From NCBI RefSeq assembly GCF_037026715.1, contig NZ_JBANCG010000004.1, positions 372,001 to 436,000 on the forward strand: a stretch of 64,000 nt of DNA, written 5' to 3'. The notes under the pieces were generated by a model, which saw only the letters and a program-made list of their open reading frames with translations, ran no database searches and had not been told where the DNA came from. The DNA comes from Breoghania sp037026715 (lineage in GTDB: Bacteria > Pseudomonadota > Alphaproteobacteria > Rhizobiales > Stappiaceae). Of the stretch, positions 8,840 to 18,638 are shown in pieces (the stretch's first letter is position 1; each line of letters opens with the position of its first letter). Position numbers and translations under genes: made by a program.

Positions 8840-9607
8840 GTGCCTTCAAAAAAGCAGGACACTCTTTTCGTCGCCTCCCTCGCCAAGGGGCTGACCATTC
8901 TCCACGCCTTCGGGCAACCCAATCCGGAGATGAGCCTTGCCGAAATCGTGCGGGTGACAGGCCTCGACAAGAGCGCCTGCCAGAGGCTCACGAACACGCT
9001 CTTGCGCGAGGGTTTCCTGCTGAAGGATCCGACCACGCGACGCTTCCGGCCCTCGCTCAAATGCCTGGAAATGGCGGCCGCCTATGCCTGGGCGGACCCA
9101 CTGGTGCGGCTGATGATGCCGAAGCTGATCGATCTCGGCCACGCGCTGGGCGAACGCGTCAATGCCGCCCGTCTCGACGGCTCCGATATCGTCTACATCA
9201 TCCGCATCCCGACCCAGCTCACCAGTTTCGGCGGCATGATCGTCGGCCGCAGGCTGCCTGCGCTGACGACATCGGCCGGTCGCGCGATGATCGCACAGCT
9301 TGCGCCCGATGCCCGGCGCGAGGCCATCGAGACCTGGCCGCTTGCGGCCAATACCCACGCGACCGAGCTCGACCGTGGCCGCATTGCGGAAAGGATCGAG
9401 GAGGCGGCGGAGGCGGGTTTTGCGGTGGCGGTGGGGCAGAACATCATCAACGAGATCGCGGTGGCGGCCCCCGTCATGGCGCGCGACGGCACGCCGGTGG
9501 CGGCCGTGCAATGCTCCGTCTCCGCGCCGAAGTGGACGGCCGAGAGGGTCACCGCGGAACTCGCGCCCCAGGTTCTGGACGTGGCGAACTCGTTCAATTT
9601 CGGATAG
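8840..9607 (+). CDS. IclR family transcriptional regulator
   Basis: 255 residues with a GTG start. It has an N-terminal winged HTH (residues about 10-75, with SLAEIVRVTGLDKSACQRL as the helix-turn-helix) and a C-terminal IclR effector domain (about 85-250, with GGMIVGRRLPALTTSAGRA and the end SAPKWT). Family members bind a small ligand and control adjacent divergent catabolic operons. The divergent partner is the M24-amidohydrolase-ABC operon, so it is the likely local regulator. The start has only a weak ribosome site. An alternative start further in would cut into the HTH. Confidence 0.92.
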   Translation: MPSKKQDTLFVASLAKGLTILHAFGQPNPEMSLAEIVRVTGLDKSACQRLTNTLLREGFLLKDPTTRRFRPSLKCLEMAAAYAWADPLVRLMMPKLIDLGHALGERVNAARLDGSDIVYIIRIPTQLTSFGGMIVGRRLPALTTSAGRAMIAQLAPDARREAIETWPLAANTHATELDRGRIAERIEEAAEAGFAVAVGQNIINEIAVAAPVMARDGTPVAAVQCSVSAPKWTAERVTAELAPQVLDVANSFNFG

Positions 9608-9894
9608 GTCCGAAATATCCGGGAAGTCCCTCTGAAAGTTCCATCCGGTCCAGAGGCTCCCCCGGGCCGGCGCACTGTGGGCGCCCGCCAGGGGGCGGGG
9701 TCCGCAGGCGCCAGGGTGCGGGCTCGGATTGATTGTTGCCCGGGAATATGCTCTTAAGCACTCCGCGTTCGGGCCAAAGCCCCCCAGTGAGCTCCGGCCG
9801 GCGACACGCGTGCGGATTTCCGCTGCCGCTCCCGCGCTCGCGGGATATTCCGGCGTCGACCCGCAATTCATTTACAGAAGCCCGCGAGGCCTCG

Positions 9895-11673
<1,779 letters not shown>

Positions 11674-11720
11674 TTCGCGCCTCTTCCAGCGCCGAAATCG
11701 TCAATCAAGGTTAATTTTTC

Positions 11721-11746
11721 GGAACCAGCGAGGACTCTTCCGCATT
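11721..11746 (+). promoter_or_regulatory. weak candidate sigma-EcfG promoter (one mismatch)
   Basis: GGAAC at 11721-11725 and CATT at 11743-11746 with a 17-base spacer, one base away from GGAAC-N16/17-CGTT. It would start transcription only about 15 bases before the ATG at 11768, which is tight for a ribosome site, so this may be chance. Confidence 0.3.
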
Positions 11747-11767
11747 ATCGGGGTGGAGGTACTCGTT

Positions 11768-12067
11768 ATGGAACGCATCTCGACACATATCGGCGTCGTC
11801 GTCATCTCGTTTGCCCTGGCGCTCACCGTGACCGTCACCCTCTCGCGGGTGACCGGCGACTTCGCAGCCGATGCGCATGCCGAGCCGGTATTCGCCATCG
11901 ACCACACCCCGGTCGTGACCAACACGGCCAAGAAGAGCGACCGCATCGTCCTTTCCGATCGCGTGCGGCCCGTGATTAGCGCGGCCAAGAGCGATTGCAT
12001 GACCCGCGGCACGACCACGACCTGCAGTGCCGTGACGCCGCAAGAGCGGATGGCCCGGCTCGACTGA
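11768..12067 (+). CDS. hypothetical protein with N-terminal membrane anchor or signal peptide
   Basis: 99 residues. The ATG at 11768 has an excellent GGAGG site (11755-11759). A hydrophobic segment at residues about 7-27 (IGVVVISFALALTVTVTLS) is followed by a hydrophilic domain with two cysteines (CMTRGTTTTC), possibly a disulfide in the periplasm. I do not recognise the family. It lies at the edge of the stress island and converges on the DUF2254 gene. Confidence 0.6.
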   Translation: MERISTHIGVVVISFALALTVTVTLSRVTGDFAADAHAEPVFAIDHTPVVTNTAKKSDRIVLSDRVRPVISAAKSDCMTRGTTTTCSAVTPQERMARLD

Positions 12068-12133
12068 CCGGGTCCGCCCGCAGCCGTGCGATGCGGTGAA
12101 CCTGCTGGGGACCGGACTGCGCGCGCCGACGTT

Positions 12134-13465
12134 TTACCCGTCCGTCGCGCCGAGCGTCTCCAGGACGTTCCGGCAATCCGACAGCACCGCCTCCCGGTCC
12201 TCGGCGTTGCAGCGGGCAGCGCGTATGTCCTCGGCGATGAGGCGCACATGGCCGGCAAGGTCGTTGCAGTACTCCGGCCGACAGACCTGGGCCAGCCGGC
12301 GCAGGGACGCCACCAGACGCAAGGCCACCGTGATGTTGCCGGCCGCCTCCCGGCGCAAGGGGTGATAGGCGGTATCGAGAAGCCGGCCGATCACCGCCGT
12401 TTCGAGCCAGACGCGCGGCTGGCCATCTTCATCGCGATAGAGCGGTGAGGGCGGACGGCGGCGCAGGATGCGCGCGAAGGCGGCGGAGAGATGATCGATC
12501 ACCGCAATCGCGGTGAAGCTGTCGTTGACGCCGGGCGACAGCGCGCGCTGGGCGATTTCCACCATAAGCAGGATCGAGAAGTCCAGATCGGCCTCCGGGG
12601 TACGCTGGCGGCCGACCAGGAAGGCACGCCTCAGCGCGGCATAGGCGTTTTGCTCCTCCTGCCCAGTTCCAGGCTGCCCGACGTAGCTCGCAAGCGCACA
12701 GCCCTCCACGATGAACGCGCCCGGCGTCGCTTCCACTTCCACAAAAAGATCGTGTTTCGCCGCCGCCACCACGAGGGCCCCCAGATCCACCGCTTCGATA
12801 TAGCCGCTGCGCTTGGCGATGAGCTGGCGTATCTCGCCGTCAGGGCGATACCCGTCGATCTTCGGTGCCTCGGCTTCCGCTCCCTCCTCCTCCGCCTCCT
12901 CTAGGATTTCCTCGATATAGCCGGAGAGCGACGCGCCGATGCGGCCGATCTCCTCGTCGATGGTGATGCGCGTCGCAACCTTGTGGATGAAAACGATGAG
13001 AACGCTGATCGAGCCGATGCTCCACAGCACCGCAACGCCGGTCGTGAGCGCGGGCGGGACGCTGTCGGCACGCTGCAGCACGATCACCGAATAGAAGAAG
13101 GTGGCCGCAAGGACGCCGGCTGTCGTCTGGATCAGCGCATCCTCGGCAAAGCGGGTGAGAAGCCGCGGGCTGATATTGCCGGCGGCAAGGGTGAAGACGA
13201 CGAGCGTCAGCGAATAGACGAGCGACAGTACCGTGAGCGCGGACCCGGCGATCGTCGACAGGACGGAGCGCACGGTCTGAATGTCGGGAGCGGGAAAGAC
13301 GAGGCGTGCGGCCTGTTCGAGATGCTGCCCCCCGCCGATGACAAGGATCGCGCAGACGAGCCCCGTCAGGCTCACCAGCATGGGCAGCAACAGAAGCGAG
13401 CGGTTGAGGCGCGCGGTGACGATGCGCACGAGCGTCGACTTCTTGCGGGTTTCGGCGGTCTGCAT
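12134..13465 (-). CDS. DUF2254 family membrane protein
   Basis: 443 residues from the ATG at 13465, preceded by AGGAAGG. The upstream open frame to 13666 lacks coding character. It has four hydrophobic segments in the first 190 residues (SLLLLPMLVSLTGLVCAILV, ALTVLSLVYSLTLVVFTLA, TTAGVLAATFFYSVIVL, VAVLWSIGSISVLIVFI) and then a soluble region with SPGVNDSFTAIAVIDHL, typical of DUF2254. Function is unknown; it is an inner-membrane protein. It lies downstream of a strong terminator, so it has its own promoter. Confidence 0.85.
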   Translation of the reverse strand: MQTAETRKKSTLVRIVTARLNRSLLLLPMLVSLTGLVCAILVIGGGQHLEQAARLVFPAPDIQTVRSVLSTIAGSALTVLSLVYSLTLVVFTLAAGNISPRLLTRFAEDALIQTTAGVLAATFFYSVIVLQRADSVPPALTTGVAVLWSIGSISVLIVFIHKVATRITIDEEIGRIGASLSGYIEEILEEAEEEGAEAEAPKIDGYRPDGEIRQLIAKRSGYIEAVDLGALVVAAAKHDLFVEVEATPGAFIVEGCALASYVGQPGTGQEEQNAYAALRRAFLVGRQRTPEADLDFSILLMVEIAQRALSPGVNDSFTAIAVIDHLSAAFARILRRRPPSPLYRDEDGQPRVWLETAVIGRLLDTAYHPLRREAAGNITVALRLVASLRRLAQVCRPEYCNDLAGHVRLIAEDIRAARCNAEDREAVLSDCRNVLETLGATDG

Positions 13466-13549
13466 CCCTTGCGCCTTCCTGACGGAGCCCGACAGGCCTG
13501 CAATCGCTGCGAGCCTTCCTTCGTTTCCCGCCGATGGTGCAATGCGCAG

Positions 13550-13595
13550 CGCAAAAGAAAAAGGAGAGACTTGTCGGGGGGCCAAGTCTCTCCTT
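13550..13595 (-). terminator. rho-independent terminator of the AI-2E/DUF7218 operon
   Basis: Perfect 13-bp stem (13561-13573 pairs with 13583-13595) with a C-rich 9-base loop. Read on the minus strand it ends in a T-rich run. It lies 127 bases after the DUF7218 stop and before DUF2254, separating the two units. Confidence 0.85.
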
Positions 13596-13722
13596 CGCGT
13601 GCGTGGGTGTTGGTGCACTTCAGGGGCAAGCGTTCGGGGGAATGGACGCCCGTCCCGTCTTTCCAACCGCAGAGCCGGGATTTGGTTCCCGGTCCACTTC
13701 GAAAAAAGTGCGGGTACAGATG

Positions 13723-13983
13723 TCAGTGACTGCGCAGGGCGCGAATGAGCTCGGACTTGTTCATTTCAGACCGGCCCTTGATGCCGATTTCCCGCGCGCG
13801 ATCATAGAGATCGTCGCGGTTCCACTCCTCGTAAGGCGCTGACTTTCCACCCCTGGCCGAGGGCTTGTCGCCGGCCGCGCGCGCATTGGCGATCCGCGCG
13901 GCCTTCTCTTTCGACGCGCCCTGCTTGCGCAGCGCCTCGTATGTGTCATCGTCCTTGACGGACGGACCGTGACTGGAAGCCAT
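13723..13983 (-). CDS. DUF7218/Rho termination factor N-terminal-like small protein
   Basis: 86 residues. The N-terminal part (GPSVKDDDTYEALRKQGASK, then EKAARIANARA) matches the DUF7218 type. The C-terminal part (WNRDDLYDRAREIGIKGRS, then MNKSELIRALR) is a Rho-N/SAP-like helix-extended-loop-helix that may bind nucleic acid. An AGGA site precedes the ATG. It is the third gene of the operon that starts with the AI-2E family gene and is driven by a consensus EcfG promoter. The exact role is unknown. Confidence 0.82.
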   Translation of the reverse strand: MASSHGPSVKDDDTYEALRKQGASKEKAARIANARAAGDKPSARGGKSAPYEEWNRDDLYDRAREIGIKGRSEMNKSELIRALRSH

Positions 13984-14007
13984 GGTTCCTCCTTGCGGGT
14001 CTTTCGA

Positions 14008-14286
14008 TCATGCCTTGGGCATTTTCGCCATCGTGCGGTCGACCTCGTCGATCAGTTGCTGAAGATCCCCGTGGCCGGCATCGCGGCGCGCGACGAGTTC
14101 CTTGCGCATCTCGGCGAGACGATTGCGCCGGTCCTTGAGCGGCGCGGCGCTGACCGCCACGGCCTCGATTTCGCCCGAACCGATCTGCTGCGCCGTGGCG
14201 CGCGCATCGTCCCCGCCGCCGACGCGGTCGTTCACCGGGTGTTCGAGCTGGTCTTCGGACAGACCTTCCTGTTCTTCCGGTTTCAT
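14008..14286 (-). CDS. small hydrophilic hypothetical protein
   Basis: 92 charged residues (MKPEEQEGLSEDQLEHPVND at the start, LIDEVDRTMAKMPKA at the end), predicted helical in the C-terminal half, with no signal or membrane segment. Its ATG overlaps the stop of the AI-2E gene as ATGA, so translation is coupled. I do not recognise the family. The operon position suggests a stress-response role. Confidence 0.75.
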   Translation of the reverse strand: MKPEEQEGLSEDQLEHPVNDRVGGGDDARATAQQIGSGEIEAVAVSAAPLKDRRNRLAEMRKELVARRDAGHGDLQQLIDEVDRTMAKMPKA

Positions 14287-15416
14287 GCGGTTTCCTTTGC
14301 ATTCCTTTGGAAACGCAATGACTGGCGCTTTGGTTCATTCCGAGCGCCCGGCGCATTGATCGGCAGGATGTTGCGGATCACCGCATAGACGATGAGCAGG
14401 CAGGGAACCGCGATGAAGCCGCCGACCGGCCCCCACAGCCAGATCCAGAACGCGATGGAGAGAAACACCACGAAGGGATTGAGCGTCATGGTGCGCCCCA
14501 GCACATGCGGCGTCACGAACTGCGCCTCGGTCAGGTTGATCAGCAGGTAGACGGCCGGCGGTATCATCGCGCCGCCGAAGGTCGGATAGCTCGCGAGCCC
14601 GACGCCGAAGAGCAGGAACGCCATGATCGCCGGACCGATGTAAATGACGTAGTTGAGCCCCCCGGCGAGCGCCCCCCACAAAAGCGGCGACGGCACCCCG
14701 AGCAGCCACATCGCGATGGCGACGACGACACCCAGACCGATATTCACCGCGGTGATCGACAGGAGATAGCGCGACACCAGCATCTCGATGTCGCGGAAGG
14801 CGTGCGCGACCCGCCAGCGCAGACGGCGCGAAAAGCACAGCGACAGCACGGAGAGGCGGAAACGGTGGCGCGTGGCGATGTAGAAATAGAGTCCGGCCAG
14901 GAACAACAGAACCTGGGCGAAGATGGCCGGCGCCAGGTAGGCGACGCTCTCAACCGCGCTTTCGTCCTCCACATTGACGCGCATCGCCGCTTCCTGGCCG
15001 AGCGTCTGGCGCAGCTTCTCGCCGAGCCCGGCGATGGAGGCGAACACGCTCTGCCAGTGAGTGATGCCCGAGCGCAGCTTCTGCCACATGGAGGGAAGCT
15101 TATCGAGCCAGTCGGAAAGCGGCACGGCGAAACCCGTCAGTGCCGCGGCGATCAGCGCAATGAACAGCACGACAATGGCGGCCGCCGCGATCCACGGCGG
15201 GATCCCGATGCGCTCGATGCGGTCGGCGAGCGGACCCAGCATCAGCCCGATGATGACGGCAAGGGCGACCGGGGCGAGGATGACTTGCGCAAAATCAAGC
15301 ACCCCCACGAAGACGATACACCCGAGGACGATCATCGACAGGTGAGCACCGATACGGATGGTCGCGACGACGTCCGGCTGACGGCCGAGACGCCGCGGTG
15401 TTTGCATCGATTGCAT
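14283..15416 (-). CDS. AI-2E family transporter (PerM/TqsA-like)
   Basis: 377 residues from the ATG at 15416. Hydrophobic segments lie near the N terminus (IVLGCIVFVGVLDFAQVILA, then VALAVIIGLMLGP), then a soluble middle region, then several C-terminal helices including the family-typical PSPLLWGALAGGLNYVIYIG and PHVLGRTMTLNPFVVFLSIA. The family includes exporters of small molecules or quorum signals, and Na+/H+ antiporter-like proteins. It is first in an operon with 14008 and 13723. A consensus EcfG promoter lies about 90 bases upstream, indicating stress induction. The substrate is unknown. Confidence 0.87.
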   Translation of the reverse strand: MQSMQTPRRLGRQPDVVATIRIGAHLSMIVLGCIVFVGVLDFAQVILAPVALAVIIGLMLGPLADRIERIGIPPWIAAAAIVVLFIALIAAALTGFAVPLSDWLDKLPSMWQKLRSGITHWQSVFASIAGLGEKLRQTLGQEAAMRVNVEDESAVESVAYLAPAIFAQVLLFLAGLYFYIATRHRFRLSVLSLCFSRRLRWRVAHAFRDIEMLVSRYLLSITAVNIGLGVVVAIAMWLLGVPSPLLWGALAGGLNYVIYIGPAIMAFLLFGVGLASYPTFGGAMIPPAVYLLINLTEAQFVTPHVLGRTMTLNPFVVFLSIAFWIWLWGPVGGFIAVPCLLIVYAVIRNILPINAPGARNEPKRQSLRFQRNAKETA

Positions 15417-15505
15417 ATGGAGCCTTGTGGTTCTGTTTCCGGGCACCGGCCTGCCCGCTATCAAGCGGCCGCCGCCCGTTCCCTCAGGGGATGCTGCCGG
15501 GAAGA

Positions 15506-15530
15506 AACGCCGCAACGCGGGGAACGTTCC
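15506..15530 (-). promoter_or_regulatory. sigma-EcfG promoter of the AI-2E operon (exact match)
   Basis: On the minus strand: GGAAC (15526-15530), 16-base spacer, CGTT (15506-15509). It faces the gene starting at 15416, giving a leader of about 80 bases. It is divergent from the csbD promoter at 15676 within the 362-base gap 15417-15778. A perfect 14-base palindrome (15635-15648) lies between the two promoters. Confidence 0.8.
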
Positions 15531-15675
15531 TGCCGCAACGTCCGCGCCGGATCGCCATCAGGGAACGGAAGACGCGCATGTTCGCGCGGTTTTGAGCGGA
15601 TGTCCGCCCCGGACGCGGCCCCCGCGCGCCGAGGGTACGCTTGCGTACGGCGCCCCGGAGGCGCGAAGGCAGGCC

Positions 15676-15701
15676 GGAACCAACTTTGCCGGGCGGACGT
15701 T
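15676..15701 (+). promoter_or_regulatory. sigma-EcfG promoter of csbD (exact match)
   Basis: GGAAC (15676-15680), 17-base spacer, CGTT (15698-15701) on the plus strand, with a start near 15708 and a leader of about 70 bases before the CsbD ATG. CsbD proteins are known general-stress proteins. Confidence 0.82.
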
Positions 15702-15778
15702 TTCCAATCACTGAGCGGGCCTTCTTCCGGTACGGCCGAAGGTCCTTGCACATGTCCATGACAGGAAAGGACGTTCAG

Positions 15779-15976
15779 ATGAACTGGAATCAGATCGAAG
15801 GCAATTGGGAGCAGTTCAAGGGCAAGGTTCAGTCCCAGTGGGGCGAGTTGACCGGTGACGATCTCGACGTCATCGCCGGAAACCGCAAGCAGCTCGCCGG
15901 CAAGCTGCAGGAGCGCTACGGCAAGGCCGAGGAAGCTGCCGAACGCGAAATCGACGAGTGGCTCAAGCACCACTGA
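15779..15976 (+). CDS. CsbD family stress protein
   Basis: 65 residues: MNWNQIEGNWEQFKGKVQSQ, then WGELTGDDLDVIAGNRKQL and a charged helical tail, the full length and motif order of CsbD. The ATG at 15779 has an AGGAAAGG site. Cytoplasmic, small and highly charged. Family members are abundant under general stress in Bacillus (sigma-B) and in Alphaproteobacteria, but the molecular function is not established. The EcfG promoter directly upstream supports stress control here. Confidence 0.93.
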   Translation: MNWNQIEGNWEQFKGKVQSQWGELTGDDLDVIAGNRKQLAGKLQERYGKAEEAAEREIDEWLKHH

Positions 15977-16070
15977 GCCGCCTGACCGGGGGCGCCGGCG
16001 TCCGCCGGCGCTCATCGCACCGCGCGTGGTGACATCATGGGCTTGCGGCCCGTGGGCTGCGACCAGACAA

Positions 16071-16110
16071 AAAAAGCCGGCACGCGAACAGATCGCGATG
16101 CCGGCTTTTT
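16071..16110. terminator. bidirectional rho-independent terminator between csbD and phyR
   Basis: AAAAAGCCGG (16071-16080) pairs with CCGGCTTTTT (16101-16110) with an inner CGCG stem. It has a T-run on either strand and serves the convergent csbD (plus) and phyR (minus). Confidence 0.9.
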
Positions 16111-16156
16111 CGTTTCGTCCTTGCGACGCGTCGTGCGGGCCGACGGCGCTCTCGCT

Positions 16157-16954
16157 TCAGGCGGCGGTCGCGCCGACGTTCTCGTTGAAGAACAGCGCCT
16201 GGTTGATCAGCGCCTTCACCATATCCGGGTTGAACGGCTTGGTGATGAGGAAGGTCGGCTCCGGACGTTCGCCGGTGAGCAGGCGCTCCGGGAAGGCGGT
16301 GATGAAGATCACCGGAAGCGAGTGCTCTTTCAGGATGTCGTTGACCGCATCGATGCCGGAGGAGCCGTCGGCGAGCTGGATGTCCGCCAGGATCAGTTTG
16401 GGCGATGTCTTGGAGAACAGCTCCACCGCCTGCGTGTGGGTGCGGGCAACGCCCGTGACCTTGTGGCCAAGCTCCTCGACGATGTATTCCAGATCCATCG
16501 CGATCAGAGGTTCGTCCTCGATGATCATGATTTCGGTGGCGATGCGCCGCGACAGCTCACGGCCCGCCTCCGTCAGCAGATCGCCGACGCGCGCCTCTTC
16601 GACGCCGAGGATTTCAGCGACTTCAGCAGAGGAAAAGCCTTCGACGGAAATGAGCAGGAAAGCCTGGCAGGCGAACGGCGGAATCGACTGCAGATTGGCC
16701 GATGCCTTGCGCTCCCAGGCGAATGGAGAGTCGACTTCCGGCACATCGATCCGGGTGGAACCGAAGATGGTAGAGAAGAGTTTGTAGAGCGAAACGCGAT
16801 CGCTCGAGGTCTCCGGAAAAGCCGAGACGTCGGCGATCAGGGCCTCGAGAACCGCGGCGACATACGCATCGCCGGAGCTTTGAGATCCGGTAACAGCCCG
16901 CGCATAGCGCCGCAGGTACGGCAGATGAGAGGCCACCCGGGTGGACAGCGACAT
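16157..16954 (-). CDS. phyR: response regulator PhyR, anti-anti-sigma factor
   Basis: 265 residues: an N-terminal sigma-factor-like domain (about 1-135) that mimics EcfG, and a C-terminal receiver (about 140-258) with acidic pair E146/D147, phospho-acceptor D191 (LILADIQLADG), FITAFPERLLTG of the FATGUY type, and K239. On phosphorylation the sigma-like domain is released and sequesters NepR, freeing EcfG. The ATG at 16954 has a GGGGAG site. An exact EcfG promoter upstream indicates positive feedback. It is divergent from nepR1 at 17090, the classical alphaproteobacterial arrangement. Confidence 0.96.
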   Translation of the reverse strand: MSLSTRVASHLPYLRRYARAVTGSQSSGDAYVAAVLEALIADVSAFPETSSDRVSLYKLFSTIFGSTRIDVPEVDSPFAWERKASANLQSIPPFACQAFLLISVEGFSSAEVAEILGVEEARVGDLLTEAGRELSRRIATEIMIIEDEPLIAMDLEYIVEELGHKVTGVARTHTQAVELFSKTSPKLILADIQLADGSSGIDAVNDILKEHSLPVIFITAFPERLLTGERPEPTFLITKPFNPDMVKALINQALFFNENVGATAA

Positions 16955-17000
16955 GAGAAACTCCCCGATTGCAGGCAAGAGTGATCTTTGACAGCATGCC

Positions 17001-17025
17001 AACGAACATGGGCGAAAAAGGTTCC
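17001..17025 (-). promoter_or_regulatory. sigma-EcfG promoter of phyR (exact match)
   Basis: Minus strand GGAAC (17021-17025), 16-base spacer, CGTT (17001-17004), about 45 bases upstream of the phyR ATG. I found no comparable element facing nepR1 in the plus direction. Confidence 0.85.
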
Positions 17026-17089
17026 GAAGTGCGAACGTTTTTTGATATCGCACCACAACGCAAACGTTAAGACCACGGATATCGGCAAC

Positions 17090-17302
17090 ATGAGCGGCGA
17101 CAAGAATTCCTCCTTCCCCCCCCAAGGTTCCGCGACCTGCGGACCGCTCGAGGATGGCGGCATGGACGCAGCTCAGATGCAAATTTCCCGGCAATTGCAA
17201 GGGCTTTACCAGTCCGTCCAGGACGAGGGCATTCCCGATCGCTTTCTCGACCTGCTGCAGAAGCTCGACGAGGCGGAAAAGGCGCAGACCGGCAAGCGCT
17301 GA
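17090..17302 (+). CDS. nepR: anti-sigma factor NepR, first copy
   Basis: 70 residues with the NepR core ISRQLQGLYQSVQDEGIPDR and FLDLLQKLD at about 32-60, between disordered ends. NepR binds EcfG in unstressed cells and is titrated by phosphorylated PhyR. It stands alone, divergent from phyR. The ecfG gene that normally follows nepR lies 5.4 kb away, next to a second NepR (23251). The frame opens at 16988, but ATG 17090 gives the conserved protein. The following 272 bases to dps hold only the dps terminator. Confidence 0.9.
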   Translation: MSGDKNSSFPPQGSATCGPLEDGGMDAAQMQISRQLQGLYQSVQDEGIPDRFLDLLQKLDEAEKAQTGKR

Positions 17303-17494
17303 ACGCGCGCTGATCTTGCCGCTCTGTTCGCGCTTTCGCCCGCCCACCGGCGCCGTCGCCTTTCCTGTCCCGATTCGCTCTTCCCCCGTCCCAGCCGCGG
17401 CTCGGGCACTCCACTTCAAGGCTCGTTGCCCCGGCTCGCCCGTTCTGAAGGCGTGCCGATGAGTATGGGAACCTTCGCGCGCCGGCGACCAGAC

Positions 17495-17533
17495 AAAAAG
17501 AAAAAGGCCCGCGCGTATCACTTCGCGCGGGCC
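17495..17533 (-). terminator. rho-independent terminator of dps
   Basis: GGCCCGCGCG (17506-17515) pairs with CGCGCGGGCC (17524-17533). On the minus strand the stem is followed by a T-rich run (17495-17505). It lies about 40 bases after the dps stop. Confidence 0.9.
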
Positions 17534-17574
17534 CGTCGTTTTCCAGGGCAGGCCTTGCGGCCGCGTCGCCCGGT

Positions 17575-18090
17575 TTACTGCGCGATGATCGCGCGCAGCA
17601 TCCACAGCGCCTTTTCATGGAAGGTCATGCGGTCGGTGAGCATGTCGGAGGTGACCAGGTCACCCGCCTCATCCGCCTTCACGCCGGCCTTGCGCATGGT
17701 GCGCACGGCGCTCTCATGGTCGGCGATCAGATCCTTCACCATCTCGATCGCGGAACCGTGGTCGACGTCCTTGCCCTTGGGCGAGAAACCGGAGGTTTCG
17801 CCAACGGTGGCAGGCGCCAGGTGACCCAGCGCGCGAATGCGCTCGGCAACGATATCTGCGGCCTCAAAGAGCGCGTTGTAGTGCTCCTCGGTCAGCTCGT
17901 GCAGGGACTTGAACAGGGGGCCGACGACATTCCAGTGATAGATCTGGCTCTTGATCGTCAGCTTGTAGGTCGAGACCAGGATATCGGAGAGCAGGTCCGA
18001 CATTTCTTCGCGGTACTTAGCGTCGAGGCCGGTGTCGATATTCTCGTCGTGGGCGACGGGTTTCAGGACGGAAGCTGCGGCATTTGCCAT
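17575..18090 (-). CDS. dps: Dps, DNA-binding ferritin-like protein
   Basis: 171 residues, a four-helix ferritin-like fold with the interface ferroxidase residues of Dps: YHWNVVGPLFKSLHELTEEH (His, then His and Glu) and FEAADIVAERIRALG (Asp and Glu). It forms a dodecamer that oxidises and stores iron and protects DNA under starvation and oxidative stress. It lies between nepR1 and the holin/DUF883 genes and has its own terminator. No EcfG promoter was visible in the 84 bases upstream, so another regulator (OxyR- or Fur-like) may act. That is an inference. Confidence 0.93.
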   Translation of the reverse strand: MANAAASVLKPVAHDENIDTGLDAKYREEMSDLLSDILVSTYKLTIKSQIYHWNVVGPLFKSLHELTEEHYNALFEAADIVAERIRALGHLAPATVGETSGFSPKGKDVDHGSAIEMVKDLIADHESAVRTMRKAGVKADEAGDLVTSDMLTDRMTFHEKALWMLRAIIAQ

Positions 18091-18174
18091 TTCAAGGCTC
18101 CTTCTAAAATACGGGCTAAAGCATGAGCTGAAGCACGGACGGCGCAGGGCGCCGCACAGGTTTGGAAAAGACAG

Positions 18175-18633
18175 TCATTCCCCTTCGGGCCCGGCACCGG
18201 GGCCTGCCCCGGGGTCGTCGCCGGAGAGCATGTTGAGGACGACAAAGGCGAGCCCGCCGGCGATCGCCGTCGCCATCAACGGCCGCGAACGGGTCACGAT
18301 CGGCAGCAACGAGAGTGCCAGGGAGGCGACCATGGTCCGCGAACGGTCGCGGGCGGCATGGCGGCGCCGGTCTATCCGGTTCGCGATCATCACCCCGATG
18401 AGCACAAGAAGCGCCAGAGCGATCATCGCGACCGCGATGGTCAGGGCGGCTTCAAGAGCCCCGTATGTCTCGGCTACCCAGATGCCCAGCGCGACCACCA
18501 GTGCCGCGTAGCCTGTCAGGGCGAACAGCCCGCACAGGGCATAGAGCACCGCGTTGCGCTTCGCGCGGCGGACCGCCGGCGCGACGTTTCCGAAAAGCGT
18601 CGATGCAATCAGGGGACCCATTCGTGTGAACAC
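18175..18633 (-). CDS. phage holin family/DUF1469-type inner-membrane protein
   Basis: About 152 residues with a GTG start at 18633, 5 bases after the DUF883 stop. An ATG at 18621 is the alternative. Two adjacent membrane helices (AVLYALCGLFALTGYAALVV and the following LTIAVAMIALALLVLIGVMI) and a third near LMATAIAGGLAFVVLNML are separated by an Arg-rich loop. This is the YqjE-like, PF07332 type, commonly encoded next to DUF883 (ElaB/YqjD) proteins as here. Despite the family name there is no phage context. It is probably co-transcribed from the EcfG promoter at 19021. Confidence 0.75.
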   Translation of the reverse strand: MFTRMGPLIASTLFGNVAPAVRRAKRNAVLYALCGLFALTGYAALVVALGIWVAETYGALEAALTIAVAMIALALLVLIGVMIANRIDRRRHAARDRSRTMVASLALSLLPIVTRSRPLMATAIAGGLAFVVLNMLSGDDPGAGPGAGPEGE

Positions 18634-18638
18634 GCCGC

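Noticed and set aside
13665..13689. GGAAC-N16-GGTT on the minus strand, one mismatch from an EcfG promoter, upstream of DUF2254
   Set aside because: A strong minus-strand terminator (13550-13595) lies between it and DUF2254, so it would not drive that gene. Probably chance.
18175..18633. Holin-family label taken as evidence of a prophage
   Set aside because: No other phage genes nearby. The family is a common inner-membrane partner of DUF883 proteins.
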